This document shows positions 35,900 to 48,567 of a stretch of DNA of 64,000 nt, one piece after another; the first letter of the stretch is position 1, and every line of letters begins with the position of its first letter. The DNA comes from Scylla paramamosain. Lineage: Eukaryota > Arthropoda > Malacostraca > Decapoda > Portunidae. The stretch spans positions 335,001 to 399,000 of the forward strand of contig NW_026973720.1 of the NCBI RefSeq assembly GCF_035594125.1. Direction: 5' to 3'. The translations under genes and the position numbers were made by a program. Under the pieces are notes generated by a model that saw nothing but the letters and a program-made list of their open reading frames with translations, was not told the origin of the DNA and did not search any database.

Positions 35900-36245
35900 G
35901 ATTGAAGTGGTAATTTAAAAGGCTTTAGTGGATGTCATCAGGGTTTTCAAGGGCATTTTCATGATTCAAGTAATGGTTTAATAAGGTTAGTAATAGTTTA
36001 ACAGACTTTAATGGATGTTACCAGGGTTTTCAAGGGTGTTTTTATGATCAAGTAATGGTTTAATAATGCTAGTGACAGTTTAACAAGTTTCAGTGGATGT
36101 TGTCAGGGTTTGCAAGGATGTTTCTGTGATTCAAGTAATGGTTTAAAAGGGTTAATGATACTTTAACAGGTTTTAGCAGATGTTGTTATGGTTTGCAAGG
36201 GTGTTTTCATGATTCCAGTAACAGATTAAGGAAGGACAGTGATTA
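35900..36245 (+). repeat. Minisatellite with 83-bp units
   Basis: Four units with spacing of 82-84 bp, each containing GGGTTTTCAAGGGTGTTTTC, ATGATTCAAGTAATGGTTTA and a GATGTTGTCA-like part. Single similar monomers occur at about 7254-7320 and 52535-52590. It lies between exons 35788 and 36281. Confidence 0.8.
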
Positions 36246-36280
36246 AAACTAAACTAAAAACTCCACAACACAACACATAC

Positions 36281-36414
36281 TTGGTAAAAACATTCCCACT
36301 CTTAGCTTCACTGGAGACAAGATCAGTGTGATCAAGCTTGCAGTGTTTGCTGTTGTGGAAACTGCCATGAAGATCCAAAAGAGAGCCTGGCAATGACCAA
36401 AGAAGAGCTACTGT
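36281..36414 (-). CDS. Fibrocystin-L-like gene, IPT/TIG exon
   Basis: A 134-bp exon (44 codons plus 2 bases), acceptor CTATTGAG, donor CCAA|GTATGTG. It encodes LLWSLPGSLLDLHGSFHN followed by NVFTK. The PGSLLDLHGSF stretch matches the GGTxLTIxGxxF signature that opens IPT domains in fibrocystins. Phase 2 at the 3' end matches the single leading base of the next exon, giving NVFTK-AFVGGVPCDI across the junction. A second possible acceptor four bases further in (ACAG) would break the frame with the upstream exon, so the earlier one was chosen. Confidence 0.7.
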
Positions 36415-37375
<961 letters not shown>

Positions 37376-37469
37376 CAATACAGAGTGTGAGGAGTCTGGC
37401 ACACACACCCCATCCACACACACAACAATGCTGTACACTTGGGGAGCCTTGGAGTCTGCACTGCACTGC
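37376..37469 (-). CDS. Fibrocystin-L-like gene, candidate IPT exon
   Basis: A 94-bp exon with acceptor TTTTACCTCAG and donor TTG|GTAGG. It encodes 31 residues containing [17 protein letters not shown], which fits the strand pattern of an IPT/TIG domain (hydrophobic strand, then VDGVxC). It ends in phase 0 and so joins the next exon at 36414 without frame loss. The donor is followed at once by a 108-bp (GA)n tract (minus-strand sense). Family assignment rests on the neighbours more than on this exon itself. Confidence 0.5.
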
Positions 37470-37678
37470 CTGAGGTAAAAGAGAACAAGAATGACAGAAA
37501 AAATACTGGTTCATATTTACTGCAGTTCATTGCCATACACAGAAGTACAGTACAGATCAGCCTGGTTAGTGAGTGAATGTAGGTGGGTGCTGTTCATGGA
37601 TATAATACTTGATATCTTGTTGTGGAGTCTCCTTATGCATTGTTGCCTGTTTATCAGCTTCTGTGCGTATCTTTATTT

Positions 37679-37683
<5 letters not shown>

Positions 37684-37740
<57 letters not shown>
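37684..37740. repeat. (TC)n microsatellite
   Basis: Perfect (TC)n of 56 bp ending in (TCTG)n. Confidence 0.93.
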
Positions 37741-37743
<3 letters not shown>

Positions 37744-37771
37744 GTCTGTCTTAAAAACTCCAGTCAACTCC

Positions 37772-37883
37772 CAGTGCCTTCCCAAACTTCCCACTGCCTC
37801 CCCAAACTCCCCACTGAATTCCCAAACTCTCCACTGGCTTGTCAAATCCACCATTGCCTTCCCAAACTCCCTACTGCTTTCCA
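37772..37883 (+). repeat. Minisatellite with exact 20-bp period
   Basis: Five to six units of CCCAAACTCCCCACTGCCTT type; CCCAAACTCC occurs at 37781, 37801, 37821 and 37861 (variant at 37841). The array touches the 5' end of LINE B copy 3. Confidence 0.85.
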
Positions 37884-40276
37884 AGGAGGACGCAGTAGAC
37901 ACCTTCCGAAACGATAATTACTCCCAGTGAGGTGTGCAGCACTGTTCAGGGGGTGCTGTGAACTTATCATTAAACCCAGCTGTGACCTTACTGAATGTTT
38001 CCCTTTGTGTCTAACAACACAAGGGGGCAGTCACAACTCTCTTCCTCCACACAAAACTACAAGCACCTAATAACACACACACCCTTCACTCAAAAATTTC
38101 AAAATCATAATGGCGACTCCTACACCAGCCTCGGAGTCCCCATCTGGGGATGGCACCATAAATGTCCCCAGGTCGGGCTGCCTTTCTGTTGATGACCCTA
38201 AGTGTCTTGACACCCCCCCCCCCCTCAACTTTTTCTTCATTAACTTCTGCAACATTCGCGGTCTAAGATCTAATTTTCAATCTGTAGAACACCACCTCTC
38301 CTCTTCTAAACCTCATCTTCTTTTCCTCACTGAAACTCAAGTGTCTGAGGCAACTGACAGTAGCCCCTTTTCTGTTCCCTCCTACTTTCTCTATCCTCAT
38401 TTTCGATCCAAAGCTGGATGCTGCATTTATGTGCGCAATGACTTAACCTGCTCTCGTGCCCACGCTCTTGAATCTTCAGAGTTTTCCACCATCTGGCTAC
38501 GACTACAGAGTCACTCTCGTACTAGATTTATCTGTGCTGTATACCTCTCACCTAACTCCTCTGACTATAAGAAATTCTTTGACTACTTAACTTCCAAAGT
38601 GGAGCACATTCTGACCATCTTCCCTATTGCAGAGATCTCCATTCTTGGAGACTTCAGTGTTCACCACCAGCTTTGGCTTTCCTCTTCCTTCACTGACCAT
38701 CCTGGTGAACTAGCCTACAACTTTGCTATCCTCCATAACCTAGAGCAATTGGTGCAACAACCTACTCGTATTCCTGACCATCTTGGAGATACGCCCAACA
38801 TTCTTGACCTTTTCCTGACCTCTAATCCTTCTGCTTATGCTGTCACCCTTTCTTCTCCGTTGGGTTCCTCCGATCACAATCTCATATCTTTATCTTGTCC
38901 TATCACTCCAATCCCTCCTTAGGATCCCCCTAAGCGAAGGTGCCTCTGGCATTTTGCCACTGCTAGTTGGGGGGACCTGAGGAAGTATTTTGCTGATTTT
39001 CCTTGGAATGACTACTGCTTCCATGTCAGAGACCTGTCTTTGTGTGCTGAGTGCCTAACAGACGTGATAGTGTCTGGCATGGAGGCGTACATTCCTCACT
39101 CTTTTTCTCGTCCTAAACCTTCTAAACCTTGGTTTAACACAGTTTGTTCTCGTGCTATACATGATAGAGAGGTAGCCCACAAAAGGTAGTTAAGCCTTCC
39201 ATCACCAGAATCTCATGCACTTTATATTTCTGCCCGGAACCATGCCAAGTCTGTTCTCCAACTAGCCAAAAACTCCTTCAATAACAGAAAATGTCAAAAC
39301 CTTTCAAGATCTAACTCCCCTCGTGATTTCTGGCATCTAGCCATAAATATCTCCAATAACTTTGCTTCTTCTTCTTTCCCTCCTCTATTTCAACCAGATG
39401 GCACCACTGCTATCACATCTATTTCTAAAGCTGAACTCTTCACTCATACCTTTGCTAAAAACTCTACCTTGGACGATTCTGGGCTTGTTCCTCCCTCTCC
39501 TCCACCCTCTGACTACTTCATGCCACATATTAAAATTCTTCACAATGATGTTTTCCATGCCCTCGCTGGCCTAAACCCTCGGAAGACTTATGGACCTGAT
39601 AGGGTCCCTCCTATTGTTCTCCGAAATTGTGCCTCCGTGCTTGCACCTTGCCTAGTCAAACTCTTTCAGCTGTCTGTCAACATCTACCTTTCCTTCTTGC
39701 TGGAAGTTTGCCAACATTCAACCTGTTCCTAAAAAGGGTGACCGTTCTAATCCCTCAAACTACCGTCCTATTGCTTTAATTTCCTGCTTATCTAAAGTTT
39801 TTGAATCTATCCTCAACAGAAAGATTCTTAAACATCTATCACTTCACAACCTTCTATCTGATCGCCAGTATGGGTTCCGTCAAGGCCGCTCTACTGGTGA
39901 TCCTCTGGCTTTCCTTACTGAGTCTTGGTCATCCTCTTTTAGAGATTTTGGTGAAACTTTTGCTGTTGCCTTGGACATATCAAAAGCTTTTGATAGAGTC
40001 TGGCACAAAGCTTTGATTTCCAAACTACCCTCCTACGGTTTCTATCCTTCTCTTTGTAACTTCATCTCAAGTTTCCTTTCTGACCGTTCTATTGCTGCTG
40101 TGGTAGACGGTCACTGTTCTTCTCCTAAATCTATTAACAGTGGTGTTCCTCAGGGTTCTGTCCTGTCATCCACTCTCTTCTTATTATTCATTAATGATCT
40201 TCTAAACCAAACTTCTTGTCCTATCCACTCCTACGCTGATGATACCACCCTGCACTTTTCCACGTCTTTTCATAGA
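37884..40276 (+). mobile_element. LINE B copy 3, complete 5' end, 3'-truncated
   Basis: Begins with the family 5' end (GGAGGACGCAGTAGACACC). A 270-codon open frame at 38110-38922 covers the endonuclease: [73 protein letters not shown] follows in pieces: [49 protein letters not shown] and [12 protein letters not shown] (intact YADD) at 39971-40291. Homology ends abruptly at 40276 inside motif C-downstream sequence, next to the GTG/GTA-rich tract that carries LINE D. Confidence 0.9.
38110..38922 (+). CDS. LINE B copy 3, endonuclease domain ORF
   Basis: 270 codons from ATGGCGACTCCTACACC to a stop at 38920. It contains the AP-type endonuclease motifs in order: N of CNIRG, E of TETQ, LGDF and SDHN. 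All look intact, so this is the best view of the N-terminal half of LINE B ORF2. The same ATGGCGACTCC start appears in LINE B copy 7 (54708 on the minus strand), which supports the start choice. The stop CCTTAGGATCC interrupts the link to the RT domain, which continues in the same sense as KRCLWHFA-like sequence. Confidence 0.75.
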   Translation: MATPTPASESPSGDGTINVPRSGCLSVDDPKCLDTPPPLNFFFINFCNIRGLRSNFQSVEHHLSSSKPHLLFLTETQVSEATDSSPFSVPSYFLYPHFRSKAGCCIYVRNDLTCSRAHALESSEFSTIWLRLQSHSRTRFICAVYLSPNSSDYKKFFDYLTSKVEHILTIFPIAEISILGDFSVHHQLWLSSSFTDHPGELAYNFAILHNLEQLVQQPTRIPDHLGDTPNILDLFLTSNPSAYAVTLSSPLGSSDHNLISLSCPITPIPP

Positions 40277-40350
40277 CAAGAAGAAAAATAATAAATACTG
40301 ATTTAGTGGTGATGGTGGTGGTGGTGGTAGTAACAGTGATAATAGCAGGG

Positions 40351-40394
<44 letters not shown>

Positions 40395-40428
40395 TGCTGT
40401 GTTACTACCTACTACTAGAAGCAGCAGC

Positions 40429-40499
<71 letters not shown>
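40277..40499. repeat. (GTG)n/(GTA)n tract, 5' flank of LINE D
   Basis: GTGATGGTG-type sequence then (GTA)n at 40351-40394 and 40427-40499 with a TTGCTGTGTTACTACC interruption. The same repeat in the same orientation follows the 3' end of LINE D. Confidence 0.92.
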
Positions 40500-41938
<1,439 letters not shown>

Positions 41939-41959
41939 TAATGTCATGTTATTAATACA

Positions 41960-44900
41960 ATGTCTAACCCACCTGCACAAAGAAGATGTTGTCAGTGTAC
42001 AAAAGAGGAACACAGATGTGTTAATTGTCAATGTGTGAGACAAAACAAAAAGTGTATAAATTGTAGAAAGGGAGATGGATGCCAAAACCCCTTGGGACGT
42101 GACCACCAAGGCAGTGAGAGGGAGGAGGAGCCAGGGGACAGCCAGGAATCCCAGCAGGATGAGGAACAAGAGCGAACGATGGAGACAGAGATGGGAGGGG
42201 AGGCTGCCCTGCCATCAACACCGTCACAACAAGCCCCATCGCTACCGCAACACAATGTGTACGCCGCGAGACATACAAACGGGAGGAGAAACTTAGACTG
42301 GAAAGGACTAACAGAAGAAGAAACAACCATGTGGGTGAACAACACTTACACAGAATTAGTTGGGTGGTCGACATGTCATCTGTTCGATCCACCAAAGTGT
42401 GCAGCCACCAACAAAATTGTACAAGAGATGGTCATCCTCCTCAACAATTACTTACAAGAGTCACCCCTCGCACCGTATGCGATGAAATTATTCTTCACAC
42501 TGCCAAAACTCTTCTTTCAAAAGACACATAGAAATGCGAAGGTGGCGGAAAACATGAAAGCCGTCGCAAGAAGAGTGGGTCTATGGCAGAACAACCAACT
42601 GGATGAGCTCCTGGAGGAAGCCCGAGCCATCCAGAAGAGGCTGCCAAGGCCATCAGGAAACCAACAAGGGCAGGAAGACAAAGCCCGTAATTTCGCTGGC
42701 AATATGCGGCAAGGACAGGTGTCCAGGGCTCTGCGGGCACTTAATGAACAGCAGTCAGGTGGAGTGTTGCCCCTCACCAGGGAAACCATCCACCTGCTGA
42801 AGGAAAAACATCCTCCCCCCAGTGACGAGGAGGGCCTCAGGATGCAGGGGCCTTTCCGCAAGCCCAATGATGTCATCTACGAGGTGATAACTGGAGAGAT
42901 GATCTGGAAGAAGTCTCTCCAGACACATGGCAGTGCTGGTCCCTCAGGACTAGACGCTAGAGGGTGGCGTCGCCTGTTGAGCGGCGCACTCTGTGGCAGC
43001 GCCGCTAACGATTTATGCGGCGCCCTGGCAGCACTGGCGAGGAAGCTTGCCACCACAAATTGTCACCACATCGAGGCTCTCACAGCATGCCGATTAATTC
43101 CGCTGGACAAAAAGCCGGGATGCAGACCAATTGGCATCGGCGAGGTGATAAGACGCATCGTGGGTAAATGCGTCATGACGGTGGTCAAGGACGACGTAAG
43201 GAGGGCAGCGGGGAACCTGCAAGTATGTGCAGGACAGCAGGCAGGAGGGGAAGCCGCCATCCACGCTATGAGGGAAATGTTCAGTGAAGACAATTGTGAA
43301 GCGGTGTTATTAGTGGACGCCAAAAACGCTTTCAACACTATTAACAGAAAAACAATGCTTCACAACATTCGAGTAAAATGTCCCTCTCTGGCACAATATG
43401 TAGAAAACACATATAGTGACCCCTCGGATTTGTACATATGTAGTAATAGTGGTAATAGTGTTAAGGTGTTAAAGTCCATGGAAGGGACAACACAAGGTGA
43501 CCCAGTGGCCATGGCGATGTACGCCCTCGGACTTTCAGTGCTGCAACAAGTTATCTCATATGAGAAAACGAGTGTGAAGCAAGTGGCGTACGCGGATGAC
43601 CTGTCAGGGGCCGGCAAAATAACAGACTTGAAAAAATGGTGGGGCTTAGTGAACGACAATGGTCCCATCATAGGGTACACACCCAATGCCGCTAAGTCCG
43701 TCCTTATTGTAAAGCCTGAACACTATGACAGTGCAGTGGATAGCTTCAGTGGCAGTGGAGTTATAATAACAAAGGATGGACAACGGCATCTGGGTGCTGT
43801 CATCGGAACAGAGGAGTTCAAGAAGGAGTACATAGGAGAAAAGGTGAAGGAGTGGATACATGAGGTGGAAGTCCTATCTGACATGGCCAGGACTGAGCCT
43901 CATGCAGCCTACTCTGCCTACACCCACGGCTTGCAGCATCGATGGAGATTCGCCATGCGCACCATCCCAGGCATCAGCCCTCTCCTTGCACCACTGGAGG
44001 TCTCGATAAGGAACACCTTCCTCCCAGCGTTACTGAGATACCACACCATCGGAGATGGGGAAAGGGCGCTGCTCGAACTTCAACCAAGACTGGGCGGGAT
44101 GGGAATCACCTCCCCTGAGAAGTTGGCGACTGTAGAGAACCTCAACTCCCTCAAGCTCACCAGGTCCCTCACAGAGAAGATCATTGCTCAGGACGCACAT
44201 GGTGAAATAGCCCAAAGTGCAGTCACTGAGCAAGGACGAATTATATCTAGAGATAGGCAACAACATCAACGAAACTGTCTCGAAGACCTGATAAACATCC
44301 TGCCTGCAACCACAGTGAGAAAAATCCTCACTGCACAGGAAACGGGAGCCTCTAACTGGCTAACGTCACTGCCCATCAGAGCGAAGGGCTTCAGCCTCAA
44401 CAAACAAGAATTTGTCGACGCCATTGCTCTGAGGTACGGCTGGCCGATGGAAGGACTCCCCAGTACTTGTGTGTGTGGCTCCCCCAATGACGTCAACCAC
44501 ACCATGACGTGCAAAAAGGGGGGATTCGTATGTATCAGGCACGATGAGGTGAGAGATCTGACCGCCAGCATGCTCAGGGAGGTGTGCCACGATGTCTCCA
44601 CTGAACCGACCCTCCTGCCGCTAGACGGCGAGCACCTGCGCTACAGAACAGCCAACACCACCAACGAGGCTCGAGTCGATGTCAGTGCACGAGGGTTCTG
44701 GACAAGGGGACAGAAAGCATTCATGGACATACGGATCTTTGACCCGATGGCCGCCTGTCACCACGAACTCTCCCTGGAGGCCGCCCACCGCAAGAATGAG
44801 CAGGAGAAGATCCGAGCGTATGGGGAGAGAATCCAACACGTTGACCAGGGCAGCTTCACACCTCTGGTCTTCACCACATCTGGCGGGATGGGCTCCAAGG

Positions 44901-45136
44901 CTCAGTGCTTCTACTCAAGACTAGCCGACCTAATGGCAGAAAAGAAGCACCAGCCAAGGAGCCATGTCGTCGCATGGATGAGGTGCCGCCTCTCATTCTC
45001 CCTCCTCAGATCTGCCCTCCTGTGTCTCAGGGGGACAAGGCATTCCACTCCCATACCTGCAGACTTAGGAGGCCTCGACTGCGAGGCTACAGTGGTGGAG
45101 AGTGGCATAAGAGTAGATAGAGTAGAGGTAGAATGA
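41960..45136 (+). CDS. LINE D protein: reverse transcriptase plus restriction-like endonuclease
   Basis: 1058 codons without any interruption; an in-frame TAA lies 21 bp before the ATG. Residues 10-41 form a Cys cluster (CCQC, CVNCQC, CINC, GC). Residues 50-90 are acidic and Gln-rich. RT motifs: A, LLVDAKNAFNTINR (450-463); B, GTTQGDPVAMAMYAL (509-523); C, AYADDLSG (543-550) with both catalytic Asp. The thumb and linker follow to about 830. CVCGSPNDVNHTMTC (837-851) is a CCHC-type finger, and GGFVCIRHDEVRDL follows. ARVDVSARGFW (904-914) and FMDIRIFDP (921-929) fit the restriction-like endonuclease core, then RKNEQEKIRAY (944-954). All catalytic residues I can judge are present, so this copy may be functional. 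Confidence 0.9.
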   Translation: MSNPPAQRRCCQCTKEEHRCVNCQCVRQNKKCINCRKGDGCQNPLGRDHQGSEREEEPGDSQESQQDEEQERTMETEMGGEAALPSTPSQQAPSLPQHNVYAARHTNGRRNLDWKGLTEEETTMWVNNTYTELVGWSTCHLFDPPKCAATNKIVQEMVILLNNYLQESPLAPYAMKLFFTLPKLFFQKTHRNAKVAENMKAVARRVGLWQNNQLDELLEEARAIQKRLPRPSGNQQGQEDKARNFAGNMRQGQVSRALRALNEQQSGGVLPLTRETIHLLKEKHPPPSDEEGLRMQGPFRKPNDVIYEVITGEMIWKKSLQTHGSAGPSGLDARGWRRLLSGALCGSAANDLCGALAALARKLATTNCHHIEALTACRLIPLDKKPGCRPIGIGEVIRRIVGKCVMTVVKDDVRRAAGNLQVCAGQQAGGEAAIHAMREMFSEDNCEAVLLVDAKNAFNTINRKTMLHNIRVKCPSLAQYVENTYSDPSDLYICSNSGNSVKVLKSMEGTTQGDPVAMAMYALGLSVLQQVISYEKTSVKQVAYADDLSGAGKITDLKKWWGLVNDNGPIIGYTPNAAKSVLIVKPEHYDSAVDSFSGSGVIITKDGQRHLGAVIGTEEFKKEYIGEKVKEWIHEVEVLSDMARTEPHAAYSAYTHGLQHRWRFAMRTIPGISPLLAPLEVSIRNTFLPALLRYHTIGDGERALLELQPRLGGMGITSPEKLATVENLNSLKLTRSLTEKIIAQDAHGEIAQSAVTEQGRIISRDRQQHQRNCLEDLINILPATTVRKILTAQETGASNWLTSLPIRAKGFSLNKQEFVDAIALRYGWPMEGLPSTCVCGSPNDVNHTMTCKKGGFVCIRHDEVRDLTASMLREVCHDVSTEPTLLPLDGEHLRYRTANTTNEARVDVSARGFWTRGQKAFMDIRIFDPMAACHHELSLEAAHRKNEQEKIRAYGERIQHVDQGSFTPLVFTTSGGMGSKAQCFYSRLADLMAEKKHQPRSHVVAWMRCRLSFSLLRSALLCLRGTRHSTPIPADLGGLDCEATVVESGIRVDRVEVE

Positions 45137-45275
45137 TTTTATAGTTAACAACTAATGTTTATATTATAGAGTATTAGATATGGTTGGATGCCACAGTCAT
45201 TAGCGGGAGCTGGGGCTAATGACCTCCAAGTAATGGAGCCCCTAACTGACACATCAATAAACATGGGGTGGAGGT
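45137..45275 (+). promoter_or_regulatory. LINE D 3' UTR with perfect 9-bp hairpin
   Basis: The UTR contains GTCATTAGC (45196-45204), a ten-base loop, and GCTAATGAC (45215-45223), a perfect inverted repeat. It ends CATGGGGTGGAGGTA, then TTAGTAGTAG. In R2-like elements a structured 3' UTR is what the RT recognises for target-primed reverse transcription, so this hairpin is a candidate recognition element (inference). Confidence 0.6.
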
Positions 45276-45309
45276 ATTAGTAGTAGTAGTAAAAAAAAAA
45301 AAAAAAAAA

Positions 45310-45362
<53 letters not shown>

Positions 45363-45420
45363 ATGGTGGTGGTGGTGGTGGTGGTGGTGGTGGTGTTGGT
45401 AGTGGTGATGGCGGCAGTAA

Positions 45421-45501
<81 letters not shown>

Positions 45502-45502
45502 C

Positions 45503-45534
<32 letters not shown>

Positions 45535-45561
45535 CAGTAGTGGTGGTGGTGGTGGTGGTAA

Positions 45562-45630
<69 letters not shown>

Positions 45631-45644
45631 CAGTAGTACTAGTG

Positions 45645-45698
<54 letters not shown>

Positions 45699-45700
45699 TG
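45276..45700. repeat. (TAG)n/(GTA)n tract, 3' flank of LINE D
   Basis: TTAGTAGTAGTAGT, then 21 A (45291-45311), then about 390 bp of (GTA)n with GTG-rich and GCA variants. The A run close to the junction may be a short poly-A added at integration. Confidence 0.95.
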
Positions 45701-45751
45701 ACTCATGACATTTCCTTTACCATACCTAGGGCCAGTAGAGACAGGAAATGT

Positions 45752-47711
45752 GCATTTACCTAGCTATGTTTTACAGGAAAAGAGATATGCTCATGCTGTC
45801 CTGTCTCCATATCTATAAGCATCCAGCTTAATTTTAAATTCATGAATATTTGTTGCTTGTACCACTGTTTCATCTAAGTTGTTTCATATTTCTATGCTTC
45901 TGTTTGGGAAACCATATTTCTTGATATCTCTTCTACTTGTTTTCCTCAATTTCAGTCCATGTCCTCATGTATCTCTTAAGTCCCACACAAATAAGTCTTC
46001 TTTGTCAACTTGATCCTTACCTATTAAAGCTCTGTATATAGCAATCAGGTTCCCTCTTTCTCTTCTCTCTTGTAATGATGGAAGCTTCAATCTCCTTAAT
46101 CTTTCTTCATAGGTTAAATCTCTCAAACTTGGTACCAATTTGGTTGCAGCTCTTTGGATCCTTTCAATTTTCCTTATTTCCTTTTTATTATGGGGTGACC
46201 AAACAATTGTGGCATATTCCAGGTTTGGTTGAATCACATATTCCATCAACTTTCTCATTATCTCTTCATCCATGTATGCAAATGCCCCTTTCATCTTTTT
46301 TAATAACTCATAGGTTTCCCAAACTATTTTGTTTACATGTTTTTCAGGTGATAAATTATCACTTATTGTAATTCTCAAATCTTTTTCTTGTTTGGTTTTC
46401 TTAATTTCCACTTCTCCCATGGTGTACGAACTTGTCAATCTTCTTTTGCTTTTTTTCCTAATTCCATCACCTTGCATTTCTTTGCATTGAATTCCATTTC
46501 CCATTTCTTACTCCATTTATATATCTTATTTAGATCTTTCTGTAATATTTCACAATCCATATTGTTTTCCACTCTTTTCAATAATTTTGTATCGTCTGCA
46601 AACAGACTTATATAACTGTCAACCTCATTCACTATATTGAACATACACCAGAAATATTACAGGGGCTAAGACCCTGTGGTACTCCACTTGTAACTCTACA
46701 CCATTCTGATTGTTCTCCCTTTATTACTGTTCTCATTTCTCTGTCCCTCAAGTCTGTAATCCAATTCAGTGTGTTGCCCTGCAAACCCCTTATATTTTAA
46801 ATTTTCTATAGCAGTCTCTGGTGTGGTACCTTATCAAATGTTTTTTTTAGGCCCATCCCTCTCTCTCTTGAATTATATCAATCGCTTTACCATAAAAGCT
46901 CACTAAATTCATGACACAAGACCTTCCGCTTCTGAAACAAAATTGAGTGTCAGTCAATGTTTGTGTTTCTTCTAAATATTTCATCCATCTGTTTTTAACT
47001 ATTCTTTCCACTATTTTTTGCCACCACACTTGTTAAGAACATTGGTCTGTAATTCAATGGATCTTCTTTATTACCTCTTTTAAAAATGGGCACAATATTG
47101 GCTCTCTTCCAGTCTAGAGGGATTTTTCCTTCCTTAAAAGAACATACTATGGTATTGTGTATACTCGTACTCCCTGCTGGTTGTTCACAACATTCCTTAA
47201 GTATCCAGTTGGACACTCCATTTGGTCATTGAGCCTTACTTACATCCAAAACTTTCATAATGTTCTTAATTTCACTTACGTCCACCTGTATCTCTCTCAT
47301 CACATTGTTTCTGTGCCATGCTCTTTCTCCTTCAAATTTGCTTTCTTTGGTGAATACTGACTGGAAGCACTTGTTCATTAATTCCGCTTGTAACCGTGTA
47401 TCTTCATATGTAACGTCATCTTCCCATTCACACATCTGAAGAATAACTTTGGCTCATCTTTGCACTTGTTAACTATATCTTTCTCATTCCTTTCTTCATC
47501 TCTCAGGATTCTGATATATTCGTTTCTTACCTCCTCGAATTCTTTCCATTTCTCACTTCCTCCTTTTTTCTCCATCTATTCCATCCTCTTGTGTCCATGC
47601 ATTCATCTTTGGGGGTACATAAGCCACTGCAAAATCTCTTCTTCCTTCTCCCTTCCTTTCTGTTTGAATTATAATTACTTCCGCCATTCCTTCTCCCACT
47701 TCAACATCTTC
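45752..47711 (-). mobile_element. LINE C copy 4, internally deleted
   Basis: Minus strand. 3' end at TTTACCTAGC (45757). The C-terminal domain at 45965-46504 (YAFVYMDEEIM-like, LKLPSLQERRERGNLIAIYR), FADDTKLLKRV (intact FADD) near 46600, GFRSGRSCVMNLVSFYGKAI near 46900 and the linker CKDEPKLFFRCVNGKM near 47450. Near 47580-47700 it jumps to endonuclease sequence (DFAVAYVPPKMNAWTQE), so part is deleted. Its 5' side ends at the (GT)n tail of copy 5. Confidence 0.83.
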
Positions 47712-47716
47712 TGTGT

Positions 47717-47791
<75 letters not shown>
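47712..47791. repeat. (GT)n between LINE C copies 4 and 5
   Basis: About 80 bp of (GT)n with one TATG interruption; equals the (CA)n tail of LINE C copy 5 on its sense strand. Confidence 0.93.
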
Positions 47792-47794
<3 letters not shown>

Positions 47795-47844
47795 TTACCT
47801 AGTTGTATTTACCTAGTTGTATAATACAGGGTCCGAGCCAAAGC

Positions 47845-48531
47845 TCAATTAGTCCTGTCTCCATAACCGAATTTGTCCAATTTCTCTTTAAACATGTGCA
47901 CACTCTTTGCCGCAACTACCTCTTCTTTTAAGTTATTCCATATTTCAACCGTTCGATGCGGAAAGCTGTATTTCTTAATATCTCCCAAACAATGACTCTT
48001 CTTTAATTTCTTCATATGTCCCCTTGTACGTCTATCTCCTTCCTCCACTTTTACAACTAGGTCATCTCTGTCTATCTTCTCCATGCCATTTACTAATTTG
48101 AACATTGTTATCAGGTCTCCTCTTTCCCTTCTTTCTTGCAGTGTTGGTAATCCAATTTCTTCCAGTCTTTCCTTGTAACTTAGGTCTTCCAATTCAGGTA
48201 TCATTTTCGTAGCTGTTCTTTGTATTCTTTCCAATTTCCTTATATCTTTATTTTTGTGTGGAGACCATACCACTGCTGCGTATTCCAGTTTGGGACGTAT
48301 CATGTGTGTTATGATTTTCTTCATCATTTCTTTGTCTAGGTAATTAAATGCCACCCTGATATTTGCTAGCAAATTATATGTAGAGCCAAATATTCCATTG
48401 ATGTGTTTTTCTGGTGATAGCATGTCTTGAATTATTACTCCCAAGTCTTTTTCTTCTTTGCTCTTTGGTATTGTGATACCTCCCATCTTATACTCCCATG
48501 AAGGTCTCCTTTTACTTCTTCCCACCTCCAT
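47845..48531 (-). CDS. LINE C copy 5, ORF2 C-terminal domain
   Basis: A 228-codon open frame with EKDLGVIIQDMLSPEKHING, MIRPKLEYAAVVWSPHKNKD, RIQRTATKMIPELEDLSYKE and RRERGDLITMFKLVNGMEKI, ending KLDKFGYGDRTN. This is the thumb and C-terminal domain that follows RT in CR1-type ORF2 proteins. It is separated from the RT frame by a frameshift between 48531 and 48568. Confidence 0.83.
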   Translation of the reverse strand: MEVGRSKRRPSWEYKMGGITIPKSKEEKDLGVIIQDMLSPEKHINGIFGSTYNLLANIRVAFNYLDKEMMKKIITHMIRPKLEYAAVVWSPHKNKDIRKLERIQRTATKMIPELEDLSYKERLEEIGLPTLQERRERGDLITMFKLVNGMEKIDRDDLVVKVEEGDRRTRGHMKKLKKSHCLGDIKKYSFPHRTVEIWNNLKEEVVAAKSVHMFKEKLDKFGYGDRTN

Positions 48532-48567
48532 TACATGGCACTTCTTTATATTGAATTCTAATTTCCA

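Noticed and set aside
40083..40283. Reading LINE B copy 3 as a potentially active element
   Set aside because: YADD is intact but the 3' end is missing and several frames are needed for ORF2.
45254..45706. Poly-Thr and poly-Val reading frames
   Set aside because: Pure translation of (GTA)n on the two strands.
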